A stretch of 35,619 bases of DNA from an uncultured Gammaproteobacteria bacterium. Lineage in GTDB: Bacteria > Pseudomonadota > Gammaproteobacteria > Arenicellales > Poriferihabitantaceae. The notes under the pieces were generated by a model. It was not told the DNA's origin and did no database searches. It was given only the letters and a program-made list of their open reading frames with translations. The DNA lies in contig CALKKV010000069.1 in NCBI GenBank assembly GCA_937992195.1, positions 1 to 35,619 on the forward strand, read 5' to 3'. Positions 1 through 6,470 of the stretch are shown here, piece by piece (within the stretch, counting starts at the first letter, position 1; every line of letters starts with the position of its first letter). The position numbers were made by a program, and so were the translations under genes.

Positions 1-49
1 CGTGTTTTTAGTAACGAGACCAGTGTATGAAAAGCACAAGAACTGTGGA

Positions 50-65
50 TGTGATTTAGTACACA
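50..65. promoter_or_regulatory. CRP-like site 1 (weaker)
   Basis: TGTGA, six bases, then ACACA: nine of the ten core positions of the CRP consensus TGTGA-N6-TCACA. Its centre is 23 bp from that of the perfect site at 73-88, about two helical turns, so both would face the same side of the DNA. Target gene unknown. Confidence 0.5.
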
Positions 66-72
66 ATCATCG

Positions 73-88
73 TGTGACGCTGTTCACA
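73..88. promoter_or_regulatory. CRP-like site 2 (perfect core)
   Basis: TGTGA-N6-TCACA with both half-sites perfect, inside a longer 9-bp inverted repeat (ATCGTGTGA at 69-77, TCACACGAT at 84-92). This is the consensus core of the gammaproteobacterial CRP (cAMP receptor protein) operator. The alternative is a plain hairpin, but the exact N6 spacing and the second near-site upstream favour a regulator site. Confidence 0.6.
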
Positions 89-401
89 CGATCTGATTTA
101 AAGGAGGAGACATAAAAGACGGTTATTTTTGAGCAGCCAAATAAAACGCTTTTTTTATAGTAATTACAGCAATATCTGACAGCGTGCTGACAGGATTTTC
201 AGCCTATTCGAGTAGGGGTAAGACAGGAGCATAACCTCACAGATGGAAACCTAATCAGGGCAGATTCTACTGCTGATCCAGCAGCGCTAAAATAATTTCG
301 TGAGATACGCGAGACAAAGGTTGACCAATAAATAACGATAATCACGCCGAGATTGCGAGGCTACTTAGTTTTCCAGAGGCCACTAGTTCTGTATTATTCT
401 T

Positions 402-424
402 AAATAAAGCAGACTATATCTGCT
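402..424 (-). terminator. Terminator-like hairpin after the caspase-like gene
   Basis: Read on the minus strand just past the stop of the caspase-like gene: AGCAGA, a 5-base loop, TCTGCT, then TTATTT. The stem is only 6 bp and the T tract is interrupted, so this is a modest Rho-independent terminator candidate. Confidence 0.5.
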
Positions 425-429
425 GTGAA

Positions 430-2229
430 CTAGCGCCCTGCGACGGTGATAAAATCCAGCTCTTGCATTGCAATAGTTTCTCTATAATTGTCAATTAGAC
501 CTAGAATTTCCTCTAATCTATTGCTGCCAGGCAGTATCCTCGGACTTAACTCTCCGATCCACGAAAGTAGTTCTTTGGGCTCTTCAGTAAAACCAAGAGC
601 GACGATTCGATCGGTGCCAAAGGGAGCAACAACTTCAATTTCAGGGGTCTGCAACACTAAATTTCTCGGCTGCAGACGCTGCTCATGTTTAAATGCTGGA
701 AACAACACATTCACCCCTCCCTCTCGATCTATATCCAGAAGAACAATCCAGGCATTTCTAACGCTGCGAACACTAAAACGGACAAACTCGCCATCTAGAT
801 GCGGTCCGTTATTCTGCTTGCCTGTCACATCTAAAGAGATTTCAAAAGTTTTGTTCTTGCTTAAATCCTGAAAAAACTGATGAAACCTGACTTCTTGCAG
901 GATTCGTTCCAGCATTTTTCCCGGCATGCTTTCAGAAATTGAAATAACCAGATCATTGGCTCCATTTCTTAACGTTAGCAAACCACCTGTTTCAGCATCC
1001 AGTCGGAAGTGTGGGTAAACCGAGGTAAGAACAATATCGGGGATATCCACAAGCGCAGATCTCAATGCAGAAAGTCGTACATCTGAGACGTCAACAGACA
1101 AACGAAGTTTTCTGTCATCTGCACTCGCGTTGCCTTCCTGCTTAACTATTGTTGATAGATTAACTGCTGTTTGGCCTAGCTGCTGCTTAGGTTTGTTGGC
1201 CTTTGCCTGAACAACGGTTGCAGGAAGCGTTTTGTATCCAAACACACCTCGAGAGGCAAGATTAAATCTATCTTCCTCAACTGGAGGCAAGTGCTGAGGT
1301 GTTTGCGGAAACTTATCCGATAGCCAATTTTGTATTCCTTGTTTCAATTCCATATGAGAAATAGAACGATTTTCGTGGGTGTCTGACAATCCTGTTTTTC
1401 CGGTAAGCACTCTTAACATCGCATCAGTAAACGCACCATGGGGTTTGCCATCAATCGTCGGAAACTTCTGTAAAAAAGGACCACTGATGTCCGCGGCCTC
1501 TTCATATTCCCCGGCAGCTGAAATGAAAAATATATTGTTGTATGGGTATGCCTCCTCCGTGGCACTCGCGGTAATCGCTCTCTCTTGATTTGATGTCAAT
1601 TCTGGCAATAACGTATCAACATTCTTATCTAGTCGAACATATCGACTCGGTAACTGCGCTACCGACGGGGAAAAACCGCGTACCGCATTCCCTGAATAAC
1701 AGGCATCAATCATCACCAACAGATCGCGTCCAGATTTATCGATTTCCTGAAATATGGGCCTTAGATCTGTTCTCCCTACTATTAGACTTTCCACGATTTC
1801 CGTCGCGGATCGATCAAGCGAGGCATCATAAGGCAGAAGTCCAGCAGTCATGTCGGGTAGTGGCAGTTGAATGTTTTCGTCACCCGCACTTGTCCCATGA
1901 CCGCCAAAATAAAAGAACAGTTGATCTCCTGGCTGAGATCGCGTTTTCAATCCTGCTAGCGCAGCCAGCACTTCCGCTTTTGTAGCCTGACTGTCACGTA
2001 AAACCTGAACGTTTTCACGCTTGAATTTCCAGATATCAATAAGTACTTCTTCTAAGGCATTGATATCATGTTCTGGCCCATCCAGGTCGAGCTGTGATCC
2101 TGGATAGTCACCCACACCCACTAACAGCGCATATCGCTCGGCTAATGCCAGCGAGATAGACGCCATAGATAGAAGCACTACAAAGCATAGCCTGCAGAAC
2201 AATACAGTCAACCAATTATTCAAAGTCAT
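430..2229 (-). CDS. Exported caspase-like (peptidase C14) protein with C-terminal DUF4384-like region
   Basis: A 599-residue caspase-family protease. Residues 1-30 form a signal peptide (hydrophobic core, SLALA before the cut), so the protein should act outside the inner membrane. The caspase fold follows: RYALLVGVGDY at 32-42, catalytic His111 in YFGGHGTS and catalytic Cys177 in MIDACYSG, both intact. The C-terminal third includes GGVNVLFPAF, which resembles the DUF4384 domain often fused to bacterial caspase-like proteases; that assignment is weaker. The gene stands alone, divergent from the rhodanese gene, with a terminator-like hairpin behind it. Bacterial caspase homologues (metacaspases, orthocaspases) usually cut after Arg or Lys, not Asp. 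The substrate is unknown, and nothing nearby (toxin, STAND ATPase, pore former) points to a defence role. Confidence 0.85.
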   Translation of the reverse strand: MTLNNWLTVLFCRLCFVVLLSMASISLALAERYALLVGVGDYPGSQLDLDGPEHDINALEEVLIDIWKFKRENVQVLRDSQATKAEVLAALAGLKTRSQPGDQLFFYFGGHGTSAGDENIQLPLPDMTAGLLPYDASLDRSATEIVESLIVGRTDLRPIFQEIDKSGRDLLVMIDACYSGNAVRGFSPSVAQLPSRYVRLDKNVDTLLPELTSNQERAITASATEEAYPYNNIFFISAAGEYEEAADISGPFLQKFPTIDGKPHGAFTDAMLRVLTGKTGLSDTHENRSISHMELKQGIQNWLSDKFPQTPQHLPPVEEDRFNLASRGVFGYKTLPATVVQAKANKPKQQLGQTAVNLSTIVKQEGNASADDRKLRLSVDVSDVRLSALRSALVDIPDIVLTSVYPHFRLDAETGGLLTLRNGANDLVISISESMPGKMLERILQEVRFHQFFQDLSKNKTFEISLDVTGKQNNGPHLDGEFVRFSVRSVRNAWIVLLDIDREGGVNVLFPAFKHEQRLQPRNLVLQTPEIEVVAPFGTDRIVALGFTEEPKELLSWIGELSPRILPGSNRLEEILGLIDNYRETIAMQELDFITVAGR

Positions 2230-2601
2230 CTCTTTTCATTTAAAACAACAATTTCTAACATTAAATTTAATATCCACCGAATTACACACAGTTATATGTC
2301 TTGCTCGAACAATTGACAAGAAATATTATGGTGAACATTCACCATTTCCAGCAACGTCACGTCAGATAGAATCATCTTTCCAATCAGGGTTTGGCCTGTT
2401 GTCTTTGATTTGTAATTTTGGAATACCAAATCCTGCAACGTTATTTATTTGAGCGAGAGACGATGGAGAGACTTGCTTACCAAACGAGTGAATGCTTTGT
2501 GTAACAGCAAACAAACGGAAATGTCTCTATATACTGCGCCGCGGGAACGATAGAGAATATATACTGTCGTACTCGCAAGCAAATCGTGGCAGTGATGCAT
2601 T
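2230..2601. other. Divergent intergenic region
   Basis: This 372-bp region separates the caspase-like and rhodanese genes and must carry both promoters. It holds an 18-bp palindrome at 2328-2345 (separate entry). Two copies of TATATACTG lie at 2528-2536 and 2558-2566; each contains the -10-like TATACT and lies upstream of the rhodanese gene, though I see no convincing -35 box for either. No small gene seen. Confidence 0.5.
2328..2345. promoter_or_regulatory. 18-bp palindrome, candidate operator
   Basis: ATGGTGAA-CA-TTCACCAT, perfect 8-bp arms, lies 98 bp upstream of the caspase-like start and 256 bp upstream of the rhodanese start. The symmetry suits a dimeric repressor. No regulator is encoded beside it, so the protein that binds is unknown. 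Confidence 0.4.
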
Positions 2602-3165
2602 ATGCACCGTGATCTAAATCGAAAAATCTGGCTCTGCCTATTCGTAATGACGGCTGGAGTTTCCGTCCCTGCAATGAGTCAAGCCCAGTCAGAGAAACTC
2701 AAATCTGTTCATGAATGGATCGAAGAGGCTTACCCGTCGGTAGACCATATTGACAGCACGGAGTATCTACAAAAACTGGAACCTGCTGATGATGTGATTG
2801 TTTTTGACGTCCGTGAACCGGCGGAATATGAAGTCAGCCATCTGGAAGATGCGATACAGGTTGATCCGGAGATAAGCCGGCAAGATTTTATTGAACAGTT
2901 TGGAGAAATCGTAAAGGACAAGCAAGTCGTTTTTTACTGTTCAGTAGGAAGACGTTCTTCCCTCCTTGCTGACAGAGTATCCGACTCACTTATCGATCAA
3001 GGGACGGCAGATATTTTCAACTTGAAGCATGGGATTTTCGGCTGGCATGACGAGCAAAATCCCTTGGTTAACAGAAATAAGAAAACGGACTATGTCCATC
3101 CCTTTAGCTGGCGCTGGAAACGCTATTTAAAACGTAAAGAGTTCGCACGTTACGAAGTCGAGTAA
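2602..3165 (+). CDS. Exported rhodanese-like protein
   Basis: A 187-residue single-domain rhodanese. Residues 1-29 read as a signal peptide (basic NRKIW, hydrophobic stretch, AMSQA cut site), which supports this start although the ribosome binding site is weak. The rhodanese domain spans about 45-155: VFDVREPAEYEVSH at 68-80 and the active-site loop CSVGRRS with Cys113. After it, LKHGIFGWHDEQNPLVN and a basic tail with HPFSWRWKRYLKRK resemble the C-termini of small rhodaneses in which a conserved HP precedes an aromatic segment. The likely role is sulfane-sulfur transfer or thiol chemistry in the periplasm. A ruined TusA-like gene, also a sulfur carrier, lies just downstream. Confidence 0.85.
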   Translation: MHRDLNRKIWLCLFVMTAGVSVPAMSQAQSEKLKSVHEWIEEAYPSVDHIDSTEYLQKLEPADDVIVFDVREPAEYEVSHLEDAIQVDPEISRQDFIEQFGEIVKDKQVVFYCSVGRRSSLLADRVSDSLIDQGTADIFNLKHGIFGWHDEQNPLVNRNKKTDYVHPFSWRWKRYLKRKEFARYEVE

Positions 3166-3175
3166 CGCTGGTTAT

Positions 3176-3205
3176 GAAGGTCACAGTCATTCGTCTCTGG
3201 CCTTC
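3176..3205 (+). terminator. Stem-loop after the rhodanese gene
   Basis: GAAGGTCACAG, an 8-base loop, CTCTGGCCTTC: an 11-position stem with one G-T pair and one mismatch, starting 10 bases past the stop. No T tract follows, so it could act as an mRNA 3' end but is not a classical Rho-independent terminator. Confidence 0.4.
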
Positions 3206-3331
3206 AGATTCTGAATTCATTCCCTCGCCAATTAGTTCATGTGGTTGGTTAAGTAGAGACGCCCTGCAGAATTAATCGAATTTCGTTCTGATGATTTAGG
3301 GATACTGCCGGGAAAAATAGGTCATCGTTAA

Positions 3332-3493
3332 ACCTCCAACTTAAACTGTCCACAGTCTATATACGGGAAAAAAACGCTCAGAAATATTTCCATCGGCGAG
3401 GTTCTGAAAATCGTCGCCATTGACCGCGGAGCAGGCAAGGAGTTCGAGTCATTTATCAATCAAACCGGCAATGAGTTCCTATCCTCTTCTTAG
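3332..3493 (+). pseudogene. Decayed TusA/SirA-family sulfurtransferase
   Basis: The frame beginning at 3332 reads about 53 codons to TAG at 3491-3493. It contains the family hallmarks: LNCPQ (the GLxCPxP active-site region, Cys retained, second Pro changed to Ser), then KKTL, IGEVLKIVAID, and FESFINQTGNEFL, which match the TusA pattern of CPxP, KxL, GevLkV.atD and DfxxFxxqtGneL. There is no ATG, GTG or TTG in frame before the Cys, and an in-frame TAA at 3329-3331 sits where the N-terminal strand should be, so the gene looks dead. TusA proteins carry persulfide sulfur, which fits the rhodanese gene immediately upstream; the two probably once formed a pair. Confidence 0.7.
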
Positions 3494-3540
3494 AAGGGAG
3501 AGGAATTACACTTTATGATGAGAAAGCGCAAATCTCGATT

Positions 3541-4008
3541 CTATCCTCTGCCCCGGTATCCAGATACACCCTGATCAGGAACCCATACTCCTTCAACTGG
3601 CTCGCCAGTCTGATAGAAAATATCAATTGGAATACCTCCACGTGGATACCAATACCCTCCGATCCTTAACCATTTCGGTGCAATCGTTTCAGTTAACCGC
3701 TTTGCAATACCAACCGTACAGGCCTCGTGAAAGTCTCCATGGTTGCGAAACGACGTCAAAAACAACTTCAGCGATTTGCTCTCTACCAGAGACTCATCAG
3801 GAACGTAGTCTATGACAATATATGCAAAATCAGGTTGTCCGGTTATCGGGCATAAAGAAGTAAACTCTGGCGCCGTAAATCTGACTAAATAGTTAAAATC
3901 TAGATGAGGGTTAGGCACCTTCTCTAACTCGGCTTCTTCAGGCGAATTAGGGATTGTGTTTGAGCCTCCCAATTGCGTTAGGTTATCGTATATTCTTTCT
4001 TCGCTCAT
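3541..4008 (-). CDS. queF: NADPH-dependent 7-cyano-7-deazaguanine reductase QueF (short, unimodular type)
   Basis: Reduces preQ0 to preQ1 with NADPH, the last small-molecule step before tRNA insertion of the queuosine precursor. At 155 residues it is the short type (B. subtilis-like, about 165), not the 280-residue E. coli type. Visible motifs: catalytic Cys53 and Asp60 in [14 protein letters not shown], the nucleotide-binding [15 protein letters not shown] at 68-82, and substrate-binding His94-Glu95 in GDFHEAC. It is the last gene of queCDEF; its start lies one base after the queE stop. The protein acts in the cytosol as a homo-oligomer. Confidence 0.97.
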   Translation of the reverse strand: MSEERIYDNLTQLGGSNTIPNSPEEAELEKVPNPHLDFNYLVRFTAPEFTSLCPITGQPDFAYIVIDYVPDESLVESKSLKLFLTSFRNHGDFHEACTVGIAKRLTETIAPKWLRIGGYWYPRGGIPIDIFYQTGEPVEGVWVPDQGVSGYRGRG

Positions 4009-4009
4009 T

Positions 4010-4738
4010 CTATACTCCTCTCAAATTTCCCCAGATCATCACGTGCAGTTGCGGTAGAACACGGATATCAAACCATTGATCAGCATTTACCTTGTTAATT
4101 AGCCATTCCAACCGCTCAGTTACACCAGCTATATCCACACTATTGCCACTCTTGTCATCATCTCTCTCAGGGGTGTGATTACCGGGTTGAAGAAAAAAAG
4201 GTATCGCCGAAAATCGTCTATACACCTCCTTCGCATACGCGTAATCCAAATCGTCAAACACCACTACCTTTAGCACAGTACTGGTATTCTCACCCGCTGC
4301 TTCAATACACTTCTTAACCATACACCAATCCGTATTCATACCGCTGGAAGGTGGCTTCGGACTGAGTGTCAAGACATCTAGATTGGAAAACCATGGCTTT
4401 GCAACACTGGCTTGAGTTTCCAGGGCAAATCGATAGTTTTCCGCCTTTCCGAGATCGATTAACTCTTGCAACGGTTGTGTTGCGGGGTTTCCACCGGATA
4501 AGGAGACGGTAACGGGCACACCGCAGCTTAACTCTGAAACTCTATCCCAAACTTGCTTGGCGGTCATGGTTTTCCAAGTGTAGCGATAGCGACTCTCCAC
4601 GGCGTACAGAGTATCGCACCAACTGCAGCGGTAATCGCATCCACCGGTTCGTACGAAAACCGTTGGCTCGCCAATTAACGCCCCTTCGCCCTGGATTGTT
4701 GGTCCGAATATCTCGCTTATTCGAATAGTCTCTGACAT
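4010..4738 (-). CDS. queE: 7-carboxy-7-deazaguanine synthase QueE
   Basis: A 242-residue radical-SAM enzyme converting 6-carboxytetrahydropterin to 7-carboxy-7-deazaguanine. It opens with the QueE signature [19 protein letters not shown] and has the [4Fe-4S] motif CDYRCSWCD with Cys34, Cys38 and Cys41. This is the usual CX3CX2C, without the insertion seen in some QueE proteins. SLSGGNPA at about 159-166 counts as the SAM-binding GG motif region. Its ATG overlaps the queD stop by one base, so translation is coupled. The substrate comes from QueD and the product goes to QueC, both encoded just upstream. Confidence 0.96.
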   Translation of the reverse strand: MSETIRISEIFGPTIQGEGALIGEPTVFVRTGGCDYRCSWCDTLYAVESRYRYTWKTMTAKQVWDRVSELSCGVPVTVSLSGGNPATQPLQELIDLGKAENYRFALETQASVAKPWFSNLDVLTLSPKPPSSGMNTDWCMVKKCIEAAGENTSTVLKVVVFDDLDYAYAKEVYRRFSAIPFFLQPGNHTPERDDDKSGNSVDIAGVTERLEWLINKVNADQWFDIRVLPQLHVMIWGNLRGV

Positions 4739-5094
4739 TATGGTCGATACTCAGCAAAAGTCTTAGCGGTTTCTTTTACTCGTACGGCCACCACTTCAGG
4801 CCACTTGCTCTTGCTCCAGGTATAAAAGTGATATGCCATACTTTCAGCAGTTACACCATCGTCTCCTAAAATATCATTAAGGTGTCGGTGGTCAAACTTC
4901 TCGTCAATATAATGTTTAAGCATATCTAGATCTCGGTAATCACGGACAAAACCATGGGCATTCAATGTACAGGACTGCAGTTCCACCTCAACAACATAAT
5001 TATGACCATGCAGGCGAGAGCAAGGATGGTCTTCCCCCAGCCCATGCAGCTGGTGCGAAGCGGAAAAGTGATATTCTTTGGCGATTCGATACAT
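4738..5094 (-). CDS. queD: 6-carboxy-5,6,7,8-tetrahydropterin synthase QueD
   Basis: A 118-residue member of the 6-pyruvoyl-tetrahydropterin-synthase fold, turning dihydroneopterin triphosphate into 6-carboxytetrahydropterin. Zinc ligands His14, His29 and His31 are present (SASHQL and LHGHNY), as are catalytic Cys25 ([10 protein letters not shown]), the Asp68-His69 pair (KFDHRHLND) and substrate-anchoring Glu108 (VKETA). The stop overlaps the queE start by one base and the start overlaps the queC stop by one base. It should assemble as a hexamer in the cytosol. Length and motifs are normal for the family. Confidence 0.97.
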   Translation of the reverse strand: MYRIAKEYHFSASHQLHGLGEDHPCSRLHGHNYVVEVELQSCTLNAHGFVRDYRDLDMLKHYIDEKFDHRHLNDILGDDGVTAESMAYHFYTWSKSKWPEVVAVRVKETAKTFAEYRP

Positions 5095-5795
5095 TATCTA
5101 TCCTCTGCAATGTTAGTAGCTTGCTGCCAGAACTCAACATCTGCATACACCGTGGGATCTTTTTCATTTGCAATGTGAAAGGCTTCTCGCCTTTCAACAC
5201 AGGTACCACATCTACCACAATGCACCTTCCCTCCTTTGTAACAAGACCAGGTATCTTCAAATGGAACACCGAGACCCACTCCTTCAGCAACGATATCTGC
5301 CTTAGAACGATTGACGAACGGCGCGAACAACTGAATCTCAGATATTCCTTCTAAAGCATGATTTTGCATATCCTGAAATGCATCGATAAATCCGGGGCGA
5401 CAGTCCGGATAGATAAAATGGTCACCGCCATGAACCGCGGTACCAACAGCTTGATCCTCATTGGAAGAAGCTACACCAAACGAAACAGTCAGCATAATCG
5501 CATTCCGATTGGGCACAACTGTAACCCGCATAGTCTCTTCTGCATAATGTCCATCGGGGACATCAATTTCATCAGTTAAAGCAGAACCAGATAACATCGC
5601 GCCTACGCCCGCCATGTCTACAACAAGATGGGGGACGTTCAGCTTCTGCGCACACAAAGCTGCATAATCAATTTCCTGCTTGTGTCGTTGACCGTAGTCA
5701 AACGTGATTAATCGCGTCAGCTCATGCTCTGCCGCAATTTTGTAGGCCAGCGTGACTGAATCGAGTCCGCCGGAGCAGACAACCAGAGTTTTCAT
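5094..5795 (-). CDS. queC: 7-cyano-7-deazaguanine (preQ0) synthase QueC
   Basis: A 233-residue ATP-dependent enzyme that turns 7-carboxy-7-deazaguanine plus ammonia into preQ0. The PP-loop SGGLDS is at residues 8-13, and the zinc site uses Cys185, Cys193, Cys196 and Cys199 in SCYKGGKVHCGRCGTC. It is the first gene of the queC-D-E-F operon. The ribosome binding site AAGG at 5804-5807 ends 8 bases before the ATG and is itself the 3' tail of a preQ1 riboswitch (separate entry), so translation of queC, and by coupling the whole operon, should fall when preQ1 is plentiful. Confidence 0.97.
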   Translation of the reverse strand: MKTLVVCSGGLDSVTLAYKIAAEHELTRLITFDYGQRHKQEIDYAALCAQKLNVPHLVVDMAGVGAMLSGSALTDEIDVPDGHYAEETMRVTVVPNRNAIMLTVSFGVASSNEDQAVGTAVHGGDHFIYPDCRPGFIDAFQDMQNHALEGISEIQLFAPFVNRSKADIVAEGVGLGVPFEDTWSCYKGGKVHCGRCGTCVERREAFHIANEKDPTVYADVEFWQQATNIAEDR

Positions 5796-5803
5796 AGTAG
5801 TTA

Positions 5804-5842
5804 CCTTGTTTTAGTTTTAACCGGGTAGGTCCGCGACCGGTT
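5804..5842 (-). promoter_or_regulatory. preQ1-I riboswitch (SD-sequestering)
   Basis: On the minus strand just before queC: stem AACCGG / CCGGUU (5837-5842 with 5819-5824), a loop beginning UCGC and ending with the C-rich preQ1-pairing region, then an A-rich tail AAAACUAAAACAAGG. This closely follows the Thermoanaerobacter tengcongensis preQ1-I aptamer, which shares GGUCGC in the loop and ACAAGG at the 3' end. Known mechanism: preQ1 locks the loop-tail pseudoknot, burying the AAGG used as ribosome binding site. Here that AAGG (5804-5807) is exactly the queC Shine-Dalgarno. The loop also carries ACCU, complementary to the tail AGGU. A second possible hairpin (CCGAG-GUG-CUCGG) sits directly upstream. 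Confidence 0.88.
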
Positions 5843-5957
5843 TCCGAGCACCTCGGGTGAGGCTTTATATCAATAAATCGCAGTACGTTAAAGCAAAAGC
5901 GCAAAATTACAGGATGATAACAATGTCAATTTAACTGCAATTTAGCGAGAATTAGAT

Positions 5958-5986
5958 TTTACAGTGCGTTGACACGTCGATAGAAT
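5958..5986 (+). promoter_or_regulatory. Sigma70-type promoter for the glutaredoxin-like gene
   Basis: TTTACA at 5958-5963, a 17-bp spacer, TAGAAT at 5981-5986. Transcription would begin near 5993. The upstream ATG at 5985 lies inside the -10 box and cannot be the start, so the ATG at 6015 is favoured. Confidence 0.55.
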
Positions 5987-6014
5987 GCATGCCGTCTTCA
6001 ATCTGAGAATCACT

Positions 6015-6380
6015 ATGCTGTTAAAAGCACTACGCAATGGCGTCGGCCTGCTCGTCGTCGGTCTTGACAAACTTACGCGGCCAAAGCCGATTGTTCGCTC
6101 TGAACAAGAGCAACAACTTGCACAGAGTGCCCTGGAAGGTCACACCTTGTACCAACTCAACGCCTGCCCTTTTTGCATCAAAACGCGGCGCGCCATGCAC
6201 AGGCTCAACATTAATCTCGAAATTCGAGATATAGGCAAGGATAAGAATTTTCGCAACGAACTCAAAGCCGGAGGCGGTAAGGTTCAAGTTCCATGTCTGC
6301 GGATTGAAGGAAATAATGACACACAATGGATGTATGAATCTGACACCATCATTCAATACCTCCAAGAAAAAGCCGCCTGA
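6015..6380 (+). CDS. Glutaredoxin-like / GST N-terminal-domain protein
   Basis: A 121-residue thioredoxin-fold protein. A short amphipathic N-terminus (LKALRNGVGLLVVGLDKL, TRPKP) precedes the domain, which starts at LYQLNACPFCIKTRRAM with the CPFC redox pair at residues 51 and 54. It continues with VPCLRI (the cis-Pro loop) and MYESDTIIQYL, typical of glutaredoxins and GST N-domains. The likely role is glutathione-dependent thiol-disulfide exchange. I start it at 6015 because the ATG at 5985 overlaps the promoter -10 box. The hydrophobic VGLLVVGL segment is short and probably only associates loosely with the membrane, if at all. Monocistronic; the next gene begins 90 bases on. Confidence 0.85.
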   Translation: MLLKALRNGVGLLVVGLDKLTRPKPIVRSEQEQQLAQSALEGHTLYQLNACPFCIKTRRAMHRLNINLEIRDIGKDKNFRNELKAGGGKVQVPCLRIEGNNDTQWMYESDTIIQYLQEKAA

Positions 6381-6470
6381 CAAAACAATGTATCTAAAAT
6401 AGCGAAAACACGCTGCTCTTTACTCCTAAAGGAGTTCACTGGTCTGCCCTTCTTTTCCTGAGATAGCAAT

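Larger units (their letters stand above)
1..401. other. Gene-free left edge
   Basis: I see no open reading frame with a credible start here. The stretch holds two tandem CRP-like sites (separate entries) and a strong Shine-Dalgarno-like AAGGAGGAG at 101-109, which is followed by no start codon opening a frame longer than a few codons. Either the sites control a gene lying left of the window on the minus strand, or this is what remains of a lost gene. Confidence 0.6.

Noticed and set aside
5985..6014. Upstream ATG for the glutaredoxin-like gene
   Set aside because: It lies inside the -10 box of the best promoter, TTTACA-17-TAGAAT.
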